Position numbers and translations under genes: made by a program. 61,281 bases of DNA from Actinomycetota bacterium. GTDB lineage: Bacteria > Actinomycetota > Thermoleophilia > Gaiellales > Gaiellaceae. Location: the NCBI GenBank assembly GCA_900299235.1, contig OMIZ01000142.1, positions 1-61,281 on the forward strand. Direction: 5' to 3'. This document shows, one piece after another, positions 35,588-44,931 of the stretch (within the stretch, counting starts at the first letter, position 1; every line of letters begins with the position of its first letter). The notes under the pieces were generated by a model. It was not told where the DNA came from and made no database searches. It saw only the letters and a list, made by a program, of their open reading frames with translations.

Positions 35588-36320
35588 GCGTCTCCCCGTC
35601 AGCTCCCTGCTCCGGATCGCCCGACCCAGCGGCCTCCTTCGACCACGGCGGCGACGTCACGCCGAGGCGAATGACGAGATAGAGGTGCAAGCCGATCAGC
35701 CCCGCGATCATCGCGGGCAGAAGCAGCATGTGGATCGCATAGAAGCGGCTGAGCGTGTCGGTGTTGATGAACTCACCGCCCTGCAGGAACTGCGCGATGA
35801 ACGGCCCGAGGAAGGGCGCTGTGCCGTTGATGTTGATGCCGACCGTCGTCGCCCAGTACGCCGTCTGATCCCACGGCAGCAGGTAGCCCGTGAAGCCTTC
35901 GGCAAGGCCAAGCGCGACGAGGATCACACCGACGATCCAGGTGAGCTCGCGCGGGTACTTGTAGGCACCAAAGAGGAACACGCGCCCCATGTGCATGAAC
36001 ATCAAGATGATGAACACCGAGGCGCCCCAGCGATGCATGCCGCGGACAAGCCAACCGGCGAAGAGGTCGTTCGTGATGTGCTCGATCGACGGATAGGCGC
36101 TCTTCGCGTCGGGCTTGTAGTACATCGCGAGCATCACGCCCGTCGTCGCCTGCACAAGGAAGGCGGTGAGCGTTGCCGCACCGAGCGTCTGGAACCAGTT
36201 GACGTCGCCCGGCACCTTGCGGAACAGGAAGTACTTCATCCCGCCAACGAGGCCCGACCGCTCTTCGAGCCAGTCGACCGGGTACATCAGGTGCTCGTAC
36301 TTTGAACGCTGGTTCGCCAC
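35580..36320 (-). CDS. qcrB: Cytochrome b N-terminal (b6-like) subunit
   Basis: 246 aa, four-helix diheme cytochrome b. Heme ligands are the paired histidines in HRWGASVFIILMFMH and HMLLLPAMIAGLIGLH; GYLLPWDQTAYWATTVG is the Qo-site region. It lies 8 nt from qcrA and overlaps qcrC, giving the order Rieske-b-b/c. Confidence 0.94.
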   Translation of the reverse strand: MANQRSKYEHLMYPVDWLEERSGLVGGMKYFLFRKVPGDVNWFQTLGAATLTAFLVQATTGVMLAMYYKPDAKSAYPSIEHITNDLFAGWLVRGMHRWGASVFIILMFMHMGRVFLFGAYKYPRELTWIVGVILVALGLAEGFTGYLLPWDQTAYWATTVGININGTAPFLGPFIAQFLQGGEFINTDTLSRFYAIHMLLLPAMIAGLIGLHLYLVIRLGVTSPPWSKEAAGSGDPEQGADGETHG

Positions 36321-36328
36321 GGTCTCGC

Positions 36329-37234
36329 TTAGTTGGGAGGCTGGATGGGATAGAGCCAGGACTCGATACCCGACGCCTGCTCGCCCGGGAACGAGTAGGA
36401 GTTCTTGTGGATCTTCGCGGCGGCACCTTCGCCCTCGACCTTCGCGACGGAGTACGGAGCACCGACGTAGAGGTGGCCGTTGCGGATCGAGAACGAGTAG
36501 CGGTCGAGGGCCCGAACGGGTGGGCCGGCGACACGGTTACCTTCCGAGTCGTACTGGCCGCCGTGGCAGGGGCAGCCGAAGCCTGACGGCTTCGCGGGAA
36601 TCAGCGTCACATCGCCGTACGTCTTCGACTGCTTGTCATAGACCGGGCCGTTCGGCTGAACCGGGCAGCCCAAGTGAACGCAGTGGTTCGAGATGATCGT
36701 GAAGCTCGGCTGCGAGCCGAGCAGGCCGTTGTAGCGAACGAACGCCGTGCGACGCGACACCTCACCCTGGGCGGGATCGGACATGTAGGTCGCGACGACA
36801 AACGCGTCCTGCGGGAAGTTCTCGACCGGCCCGAGGTCGTGATCCTTGACGCCCTGCTTGAGGAACGCCGGGCCGATCATGAACCCGAGCGCGGGGAGCG
36901 TGACGAGACCGCCGATGATCCCGCCGACGCCGAGCGTCGAGAGTTCAAGGAAGACGTTGCGGGAGTACTTATCACGCGTCGAGGGCGGCGGAATCGTCGG
37001 CCCGGGGTGGCCAGGGCCGTACTCCGACTCAACCTCAGCGACGTCGGAGATGCCGCGCCGACCCGCCGCGTCGCGAATCCAGAGGATTCCGAAGATCAGC
37101 GCGATGACGATGCCGAGGGCGATGATCTGCCAGCGCACAACGAGGCCGAGCAGGGCGACAGCGACGCCGATGGCGAAGCCGACAGGCCACAAGCTTGGGC
37201 CGGGGACGTGCGGGGTTTTCCGTCTGGGATCCAT
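36329..37234 (-). CDS. qcrA: Rieske iron-sulfur subunit
   Basis: 301 aa from ATG 37234; a TTG 15 nt earlier is the ORF-track start. Three N-terminal membrane segments (two before residue 70, one near residue 115), as in actinobacterial QcrA. The Rieske cluster is bound by CVHLGCPV and CPCHGGQYDSEG. TATCTA ends 6 nt before the ATG with no ribosome site, so the transcript is probably leaderless. Confidence 0.93.
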   Translation of the reverse strand: MDPRRKTPHVPGPSLWPVGFAIGVAVALLGLVVRWQIIALGIVIALIFGILWIRDAAGRRGISDVAEVESEYGPGHPGPTIPPPSTRDKYSRNVFLELSTLGVGGIIGGLVTLPALGFMIGPAFLKQGVKDHDLGPVENFPQDAFVVATYMSDPAQGEVSRRTAFVRYNGLLGSQPSFTIISNHCVHLGCPVQPNGPVYDKQSKTYGDVTLIPAKPSGFGCPCHGGQYDSEGNRVAGPPVRALDRYSFSIRNGHLYVGAPYSVAKVEGEGAAAKIHKNSYSFPGEQASGIESWLYPIQPPN

Positions 37235-37240
37235 GGGCGA

Positions 37241-37246
37241 TAGATA
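37241..37246 (-). promoter_or_regulatory. Candidate leaderless -10 box of the qcr operon
   Basis: TATCTA (extended as TTTGTATCTA) 6 nt before the qcrA ATG, in the 137-nt gap after ubiD. No clear -35. A small TGCCG-TT-CGGCA hairpin nearer ubiD may end that transcript. Confidence 0.45.
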
Positions 37247-37371
37247 CAAACGTCACGAACGCGGAACGCGGAGCCTACCGAACTGCGCAGAAATCGTGTG
37301 GGAGAACCGATGCAACAACGCCATTTTCGGGGCGTTCCTCCTGCCGAACGGCAAAAAGCGTCGAGATTTCC

Positions 37372-38811
37372 CTATAGGTCGATGCCGTACTCGGCCCAGC
37401 GCCCATCGACGAGGCGGACGATCTCGTCGCGCATCTCGATCTCGGGCGGCCACGGACGCGCGCCTTCGTCAGGCCCCTTCGCCGTTGCATCGATGCCGAT
37501 CTTCCCCGAAATGAACGGCAGCGTCGACGCATGATCGAGGTGATCGGTTGGGCCGTCGGCAAGGACGACGTCGCGCGCCGGATCAACGTTCGCTCCGACG
37601 TAGAAGAACACCTCGCCGTAGTCGTGAACGTTCACGTGCTCATCGACAACAACGACGCCTTTCGTCAGCGAGAGCAGCCCGAGCCCCCAGATAGCGTGCA
37701 TCACCTTGCGTGCGTGGCCGGGATAGGCCTTCCGGATCGAAACAATCGCACAGTTGTGGAACGTTCCCGCGACGGGTAGGTCGTAGTCGACGATCTCGGG
37801 AACACTCGCTTTGATCGCGGGCAGGAAGATCCGCTCGGTCGCCTTGCCCAGCCAGGCGTCTTCCTGGATCGGCTTGCCGACCACGATTGACGGGTAGATC
37901 GCCTCGCGGCGCATCGTCATCGCCGTGACGTGGAAGACCGGAAACTCCTCGGGAGGCGTGTAGAAGCCGGTGTGGTCACCGAACGGCCCTTCGACCGCAA
38001 CGTCGCCACGCTCGACGTACCCCTCAAGAACGATCTCGGCGTTCGCCGGTACCTCGATGTCAACGGTAACGCCCTTCACGAGCTCGACAGCCTCACCGCG
38101 CAGATAGCCCGCAAACATGAACTCGTCGATGTGCTTCGGCAGCGGCGCCGAGGCACTGTAGGCCGTGATCGGATCAAGGCCAAACGCGACGGCGACCTCC
38201 ATCCGCCCCTCACTGAACATGAAGTCGGCCCGGCCGTCCTTATGGATCTGCCAGTGCATCCCGGTCGTGTTCTTCGAGAGCACCTGCATGCGATACATCC
38301 CGACATTGCGCGAGCCGTTGCGTGGATCGCGGGTAATCACCGCAGGAAAGGTCATGAAGGGGCCGGCATCGTCAGGCCAACACGTCTGTACCGGCAGCAG
38401 CGAGAGATCGACCTCATCGCCACGGAGAACGACCTCCTGGCATGCCCCGCGCTTCACGACCTTGGGACGAGAGTCGGCGATCGACTTCAGCTTCTGGAGA
38501 CCACGGATCTTGTCGACGAGCCCCTCAGGCGGCTGCATCTCGAGGACATCGGAGAGCTTCGCTGCCACCTCGTCAAGGTCGTTCACCCCGAAGGCGAGGC
38601 AGGTGCGCTTCAACGTCCCAAACTGGTTGACGAGTAGCGGGTGCGCGCTCCCCTTGGGGCGCTCGAAGAGCAGTGCTGGGCCGCCCGCCTTGACGGTGCG
38701 ATCGACGATCTCGGTCATCTCGAGATACGGGTCGACCTCAACCGAGACGCGACGGAGTTCACCCTCGCGTTCGAGGAGCGCAATCCACTCGCGGAGATCA
38801 GCGATGGCCAT
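37372..38811 (-). CDS. ubiD: UbiD family prenyl-FMN decarboxylase
   Basis: 479 aa, full family length. IADLREWIALLEREGELRRV at the N-terminus and VDEHVNVHDYGEVFFYVGANVDP near the C-terminus are UbiD signatures. Needs the cofactor made by UbiX. In this setting it most likely removes the carboxylate from the prenylated 1,4-dihydroxy-6-naphthoate of the futalosine route (MqnL role); the matching UbiA-type prenyltransferase is not in the window. Confidence 0.92.
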   Translation of the reverse strand: MAIADLREWIALLEREGELRRVSVEVDPYLEMTEIVDRTVKAGGPALLFERPKGSAHPLLVNQFGTLKRTCLAFGVNDLDEVAAKLSDVLEMQPPEGLVDKIRGLQKLKSIADSRPKVVKRGACQEVVLRGDEVDLSLLPVQTCWPDDAGPFMTFPAVITRDPRNGSRNVGMYRMQVLSKNTTGMHWQIHKDGRADFMFSEGRMEVAVAFGLDPITAYSASAPLPKHIDEFMFAGYLRGEAVELVKGVTVDIEVPANAEIVLEGYVERGDVAVEGPFGDHTGFYTPPEEFPVFHVTAMTMRREAIYPSIVVGKPIQEDAWLGKATERIFLPAIKASVPEIVDYDLPVAGTFHNCAIVSIRKAYPGHARKVMHAIWGLGLLSLTKGVVVVDEHVNVHDYGEVFFYVGANVDPARDVVLADGPTDHLDHASTLPFISGKIGIDATAKGPDEGARPWPPEIEMRDEIVRLVDGRWAEYGIDL

Positions 38812-38825
38812 AGGCCGACGCGTTC

Positions 38826-38990
38826 CTAGAGGGGACGGGTGCGCTTGCGCTCGTGGCGGCGGTGGTTCGACGTGCGAACGAACTCACCGATGCCGATCAC
38901 GGCCAAGAAGAACAGGCCCACGAGCAGCATTCCAACAATCACGTTGCGGCCGTCAGAGGCTGCATCGAGGAGGATCGAGTCAATTGTCAC
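38826..38990 (-). CDS. Small single-pass membrane protein (54 aa)
   Basis: Absent from the ORF track (below 60 aa). GTG start overlaps the upstream stop by 4 nt (GTGA), the same coupling used throughout this operon. Layout: short acidic N-terminus (MTIDSILLDAASDGR), one helix (NVIVGMLLVGLFFLAVIGIG), then a basic tail rich in Arg/His/Lys. It ends 14 nt before ubiD. Predicted N-out/C-in by charge. Function unknown; could be a small subunit or anchor for a neighbouring complex. Confidence 0.7.
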   Translation of the reverse strand: MTIDSILLDAASDGRNVIVGMLLVGLFFLAVIGIGEFVRTSNHRRHERKRTRPL

Positions 38991-39433
38991 GAGGCGACTC
39001 TAGCGGAGTGTCGTTCAATCGCGACGGAGATCTGTGTGGCCTCGGGCACACCGCCGAGGCCTCGCACCGCCTCGATCCACGCAGCACCGTCGTCGGTCTC
39101 GCCCGCAGCCCGAAGCGCCGCGCAGGTCGAGATCAGCTCGGCCATCACGGCCACCGCCTCAACACCACCCGCCTCGGCGATCCGCACAAGGCCGTGCGCA
39201 TAGAGGTAGTCACCGAGCAGCACCGCCTCGTCAGGATCGTCCGGCGCAAACAGGCGGGCACGGCCGTAATGGACGAGGTAGGCCTCGTACACCGTCTCAA
39301 GCCCAAGAGCGATCGCCTCGGGTACAAGGTCGCCGAAGATCGGCTCCCACTCGGGCTCGCGCCGAAGCGAGGCCGCCCACAACGGACTCTCACTGCGTGC
39401 GCCCGCGGTGATCGCGTCGACAGTTGCCGTCAT
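38987..39433 (-). CDS. Hypothetical protein, possible degenerate isoprenoid-synthase-like
   Basis: 148 aa, probably all alpha-helical and soluble. LLGDYLYAHGLVRIAEAGG and the following AVMAELISTCAALRAAGET look like the GDxLxA helix region after the first Asp-rich motif of polyprenyl synthases, but no DDxxD is present. If real, it would be a non-catalytic partner; resemblance could be chance. Overlaps both neighbours by 4 nt. Confidence 0.6.
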   Translation of the reverse strand: MTATVDAITAGARSESPLWAASLRREPEWEPIFGDLVPEAIALGLETVYEAYLVHYGRARLFAPDDPDEAVLLGDYLYAHGLVRIAEAGGVEAVAVMAELISTCAALRAAGETDDGAAWIEAVRGLGGVPEATQISVAIERHSARVAS

Positions 39434-39764
39434 GGCTGGAACCCGAGGCTACGAACCATCAGGAGCATCTCCGCGTCGGCGACCGCAACAGAGAAGTCAA
39501 CGACGTAGTCGACGCTCAACTCCTCGCCGGTGCGCTTCCATACCAGTCGCTCATCCGACTCGGTCGCTCGGAAGCGATCGAAGAGTGGCGGCAGCCCGTA
39601 GAGCTCCGACATGCCCTCACGGCGAATTCCTATCGAGCGTTCCGACACGATCTCGATCACGCCTCGCACCTGGAAGTGGTCGATCTCCTGGCCCCCAGGT
39701 GACGTGCATGTGACGTCAACGAGGACAGACCTGCCGCGCAGCACCGTTGGCTCGATCACGGCGC

Positions 39765-39768
<4 letters not shown>
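39430..39768 (-). CDS. Hypothetical protein
   Basis: 112 aa, not recognised. Predicted beta-rich first half (SVLVDVTCTSPGGQEIDHFQVRGVI), then a helical C-terminus. No signal peptide, membrane segment or Cys cluster. Coupled by 4-nt overlaps to hemL upstream and the 148-aa gene downstream, so it is almost certainly translated with them. Confidence 0.65.
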
Positions 39769-41014
<1,246 letters not shown>

Positions 41015-41024
<10 letters not shown>

Positions 41025-41962
41025 GCTGCAAGCTCCTTGGCCCAGTAGGTGAAGATCACGTCGGCGCCAGCGCGGCGCATCGCGGTCAGCGACTCAAGCA
41101 CAGCACCGCGCTCATCAAGGTCACCCGACGCGGCCGCGGCGCGGATCATCGCGTACTCGCCCGAGACGTTGTAGGCCGCGAGCGGCAGATCGAAACGATC
41201 GCGCATCGAACGAAGCACATCGAGGTAGGCAAGTGCCGGTTTCACCATCAGCATGTCGGCGCCCTCAGCAATGTCGAGCTCACACTCGCGGAGCGCCTCG
41301 CGATGGTTGGCGAAATCCATCTGGTAGCTCCGCCGGTCGCCGAACGACGGGGTTGACCCGGCTGCTTCACGGAACGGCCCGTAGAACGCTGAGGCGTACT
41401 TGGCCGCGTAGGAGATGATCGGTGTGTCGGGGAGCGCAGCACGGATCGCGCCAACGCGACCGTCCATCATGTCGCTCGGGCAGACGACGTCAGCACCCGC
41501 TTCGGCGTGCGAGACAGCTGTGCGCACGATCCGCTCAAGCGAGGCGTCGTTGTCGATCTCGTGGCCATGGAGGACACCGCAGTGCCCGTGCGACGTGTAC
41601 TCGCAGAGGCACACGTCGGTCATGACGAGGAGCTCCGGGAACCGCGCCTTCACGGCACGAAGCGCCTGCTGGACGATCCCGTCGGCGATCCACGCACCGG
41701 TTCCCTCGTCGTCCTTCTCTTCGGGGATACCGAAGAGAATCACGCCGGGAATCCCGAGCCGCGAGAGCTCCTCGCACTCGTGCAACAGACCGTCGATCGT
41801 GTGCCGAGACATTCCGGGCAGCCGGTCGTTGCGCAGCGGCTGCGGTGCGACGAAGAGCGGCATGACGATGTTCTCGAGCGAGAGCGAGGTCTCGCGAACG
41901 AGCGAACGCAACGCCGGGGTGCGTCGCAGGCGACGCAGGCGGACTGCGGGGAACTCCGTCAT
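41015..41962 (-). CDS. hemB: Porphobilinogen synthase
   Basis: 315 aa from ATG 41962; the 45 extra ORF-track residues are upstream non-coding sequence. Condenses two 5-aminolevulinates. DVCLCEYTSHGHC is the cysteine-type zinc site; SYAAKYASAFYGPFREA and LMVKPALAYLDV hold the two active-site lysines. Forms a pair with hemL. Confidence 0.95.
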
Positions 41963-42014
41963 GAGGTCAAGGGTAGACGGAAGCTCGTCGTGGGTCGTCG
42001 AGAGGACGACCGGA

Positions 42015-43211
42015 TCAGTCGTTCGCGGGCGTCTCGATCTCGACTTCGACCGGGATCGTTCCGGTACGCCAGCGTTCAAACTCCACACGCTCGCCAAAGA
42101 ACTCCCACGTGGCCCGTCCCACGGCGAGAAGCGGCAGCGCCATCAGCACACCGACGAGCCCGTCGATATCGATTCCCGCGAGCAGACCGAAGATCACGAG
42201 CAGCGGGTGCAGCCGCAGCGCATTCGCCATCACGTTTGGCACCACGATGTGGCCTTCGATCTGGTGGATGATCAGGAAGAGGGTCGTGACCCAGATGACC
42301 GCAACCGGATGCACGACCGCGGCGAAGATGAGTGGCGGAATCGCGCCGATCCAGGGGCCGACGTACGGCAGCAACTCGGTGACCGCGACCCAACCGCCAA
42401 AGAGCAGTGCGTAGGTATCGCCGCCGGGCAAGAGGCCGGTGACTCCAAGCAGATAGAGACCGAGTCCTGCCGACGCACCCATGATCAGGCTGAGGAGGAC
42501 CTGACCCCGGAGATACGAGACGAGCGCGTCTTCGGCTCGCCGAAGCAGCGGTGGGCCTGTGTGCGGTGGGAAGCGGCGATCGAGAGCGGCGCCGAAGCGT
42601 CGGAGGTCGAGCAGCATGTAGACGGAGACAACGATCACCAGCACGGTCGAGAAGAGCGCCTTACCGATCGAGATCGCGGCACCCTCCACGAAGCTCACCG
42701 CACGCGAGGTGTACTTGCCGACGTCGCGCTTGCGAATCGAGTCGACGAACTTGTGCCCTGGCTTCGAAATCTGAATGCCACGCAGGTGGTGTCCGTCGAG
42801 CCACCGCTGCAGCCGATCGACGTCGCGGGAGGCGTCGGTCTTGTGGGTCCGTCCGTTCGCGACTGTGAAATACGAGTTGAAGCGGCTTGCAGCCGTCTTT
42901 GTCTGACCGACAACGACGGTCGTGAGCGCACCGATGATCACGACGAGCGCAGCGAGAAACGCCAGGTATACGAGCGCGACCGCGAGGCCGCGTCGAAGCC
43001 CCACCTTCTCGACTGCTCGCACGAGCGGATCCAGAAACAGCGCGATCAGTCCCGCGACGACGAAGAGCACGAGCGTATGACCGACCGTCTGCGCCAGCCC
43101 GAACGCGAGGAACGCAATGAGCGGCAGCCCTACGAGCTGAATCCATCGAGGGATGCGTACGCGGGGCGGGAGCCCGGACGGAGCGTCCACCTGGCCGGAC
43201 GGAGCTTCCAC
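42015..43211 (-). CDS. AI-2E family transporter
   Basis: 398 aa from GTG 43211; the longer ORF-track start would run into the divergent gene. Seven to eight membrane helices with the large central loop of the family; IGALTTVVVGQTKTAA and GWVAVTELLPYVGPWIGAIPPLI are characteristic. Members export AI-2, act as Na+/H+ antiporters or carry other solutes. Likely leaderless: TACGAT lies 7 nt before GTG. 52 nt upstream of hemB, so it may share its transcript. Confidence 0.85.
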   Translation of the reverse strand: MEAPSGQVDAPSGLPPRVRIPRWIQLVGLPLIAFLAFGLAQTVGHTLVLFVVAGLIALFLDPLVRAVEKVGLRRGLAVALVYLAFLAALVVIIGALTTVVVGQTKTAASRFNSYFTVANGRTHKTDASRDVDRLQRWLDGHHLRGIQISKPGHKFVDSIRKRDVGKYTSRAVSFVEGAAISIGKALFSTVLVIVVSVYMLLDLRRFGAALDRRFPPHTGPPLLRRAEDALVSYLRGQVLLSLIMGASAGLGLYLLGVTGLLPGGDTYALLFGGWVAVTELLPYVGPWIGAIPPLIFAAVVHPVAVIWVTTLFLIIHQIEGHIVVPNVMANALRLHPLLVIFGLLAGIDIDGLVGVLMALPLLAVGRATWEFFGERVEFERWRTGTIPVEVEIETPAND

Positions 43212-43218
43212 GCATCCG

Positions 43219-43224
43219 ATCGTA
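43219..43224 (-). promoter_or_regulatory. Candidate leaderless -10 box of the AI-2E/hem run
   Basis: TACGAT on the - strand, 7 nt before the GTG at 43211. No -35 match. Confidence 0.45.
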
Positions 43225-43325
43225 CCGGCGCCCTCGGCGGCGATCGAACCCCGGCGTGGGACTGGTCGTTTGCGGACGACGGTGCACTGGCCCTCGATCC
43301 CGATGCCTGGGAAGACAACGCTCGG

Positions 43326-43354
43326 TTGCCCGGCCGGAGGGGGTCCGGTACGGT
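43326..43354 (+). promoter_or_regulatory. Leaderless promoter of the M23-like gene
   Basis: TTGCCC, 17-nt spacer, TACGGT, then 7 nt to ATG 43362. The best-formed promoter of the window; a GGAGGGGG run between the boxes is too far from the ATG to act as ribosome site. Confidence 0.6.
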
Positions 43355-43361
43355 CACCCCC

Positions 43362-44141
43362 ATGCCGCTGCGCCCCGGTACTCGGCGCGGCGTCTCGCAA
43401 CCCGGCCCCAACCGTGTTGCGGAGATCCGCCGCCGCCGCATCGCTCTCGTCCTTGCGATTTCGCTGATCGCGATGGTTGCGCTGCTCGTGAGCGCCTTCG
43501 GCGGTGCGGGAACGGCCCAGACCATCTCGGCGCCGTCGAGCCCAACCCGTCTTCTGCCCGCTGGCCCACCAACACCCGAGGTCATTGCGCGCCTCGGCAG
43601 CCTACGGCTCCAGCTTCCGGTCAATCAGCGGCGTCTCACGGCGATCGGGTACCTAGGCGGCACCGACGGCTCGCTGGCTCTCGCGCCACTCGGTACGCAG
43701 GCAAACGCCGGCCTGCTCACCCGCCTCTTCCACAAGCTGATCGGGGGCGGCGGCGCGTCGCCGCGCTGGTACGCGCTCGGCGGTGGCCCAGGCCCCGCAC
43801 TCTCGGCCCTCGCCGTTGGCGCTCCGTCTGGATCGGACGTGTACGCACCGGTTGATGGAACGATCGTCGGGATCAACGATGTGATCCTCAACGGCTCGGT
43901 CGCCGGTCAGCGGATCGACATTCAGCCCACTGGCTCGCCCTCCCTCGTCGTGTCCGTGTCACGCGTCGGGGTCGACCCGTCCCTCCGCGTCGGATCGGCG
44001 GTCATCGCATCGGTATCGAAAGTCGGAACGATCCTCGACCTCTCTCACGTCGAGCAACAGGCACTCGCGCACTACACGAATGACACCGGCAACCATGTGC
44101 TGATCGAAGTGCACACGGCTGCGACGCTCCAAGTTCCGTAG
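43362..44141 (+). CDS. Secreted/anchored degenerate M23 (LytM-like) protein
   Basis: 259 aa, the real part of a 908-codon open frame. One N-terminal membrane segment (IALVLAISLIAMVALLVSAF) after a basic stretch, then a linker and a C-terminal LytM-like beta domain: DVYAPVDGTIVGIND, ending NHVLIEVH. The zinc-binding H-x3-D is not present ahead of YAPVDG and the HxH pair is altered, so it is probably a non-catalytic peptidoglycan-associated or regulator protein. Confidence 0.75.
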   Translation: MPLRPGTRRGVSQPGPNRVAEIRRRRIALVLAISLIAMVALLVSAFGGAGTAQTISAPSSPTRLLPAGPPTPEVIARLGSLRLQLPVNQRRLTAIGYLGGTDGSLALAPLGTQANAGLLTRLFHKLIGGGGASPRWYALGGGPGPALSALAVGAPSGSDVYAPVDGTIVGINDVILNGSVAGQRIDIQPTGSPSLVVSVSRVGVDPSLRVGSAVIASVSKVGTILDLSHVEQQALAHYTNDTGNHVLIEVHTAATLQVP

Positions 44142-44166
44142 GCGCTGCGGTACCGTCCGCACCGGT

Positions 44167-44931
44167 ATGCGGATCCTCTTTCTCGCTGACGTCTTTGGTG
44201 CTCCCGGCCGCCGGGCGGTGGAGGCACATCTGCCCGCGATCAAGGAAGAGCTCGCGATCGACTTCTGCATCGTCAATGGCGAAAACGCCGCCGACGGTAG
44301 GGGGATCACGGCGCGACTTGCCGAGAAGATCCTCGCGTCCGGCGCTGACGTGATCACGCTCGGCAACTGGGTGTGGGGGCAGCGGGGGTTTGCGCCGTAT
44401 CTCTCCGGAACCGACAGGGTGATTCGGCCCGCGAACATGTCGCCAAGCTCGCCTGGCCGCGGACTCACCGTTCAGGACGGCGTAGCCGTGATCAACCTGC
44501 TCGGCAGCATGATGCTCGACCCGTGGGAGAGCGCGTTCGGCGCCGCCGACCGCCTCGTCGAGGAGGCTCGCCGTGAGACGCCCGTGATCGTCGTCGACTT
44601 CCACGCCGAGGCGACGAGCGAGAAGATCGCACTCGCGCACTACCTCGACGGTCGTGTCACGGCGGTGCTTGGAACACACACGCACGTTCAGACAAACGAC
44701 GCACGCGTGCTTGCGGGTGGCACCGCAGCGATCACGGATGCCGGCATGACCGGCCCGCACGACTCAGTGATCGGCAGCATTCCCGAGCTCGCAATCCGCC
44801 GTTTCACAAGCGGCATGCCCGTGCGCCTAGAGCCTGCTGAAGGTGGCGTACGTATCGAGGGGGTCGTGATCGAGTGCGGCGACGACGGCCGCGCGACGAG
44901 CTGCGAGCTCTTCAGGCGCGCGATCGACTGA
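44167..44931 (+). CDS. YmdB-like metallophosphoesterase
   Basis: 254 aa, family TIGR00282 length. Metal ligands appear as FLADVFGAPGR, VNGENAADG, VDFHAEATSEK and GTHTHVQTND. In relatives such as YmdB and DR1281 these hydrolyse 2',3'- or 3',5'-cyclic AMP. The usual GNH motif reads LGNWVWG here: the catalytic His is Trp. The last 20 nt overlap the 3' end of the convergent glycosyltransferase gene. Confidence 0.88.
   Translation: MRILFLADVFGAPGRRAVEAHLPAIKEELAIDFCIVNGENAADGRGITARLAEKILASGADVITLGNWVWGQRGFAPYLSGTDRVIRPANMSPSSPGRGLTVQDGVAVINLLGSMMLDPWESAFGAADRLVEEARRETPVIVVDFHAEATSEKIALAHYLDGRVTAVLGTHTHVQTNDARVLAGGTAAITDAGMTGPHDSVIGSIPELAIRRFTSGMPVRLEPAEGGVRIEGVVIECGDDGRATSCELFRRAID

Noticed and set aside
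41415-43361. 908-codon + strand ORF over hemB and the AI-2E gene
   Set aside because: Only the last 260 codons (from 43362) look like protein; the rest is antisense to hemB and the AI-2E gene and has the Arg/Ser-rich composition of a frame shadow.
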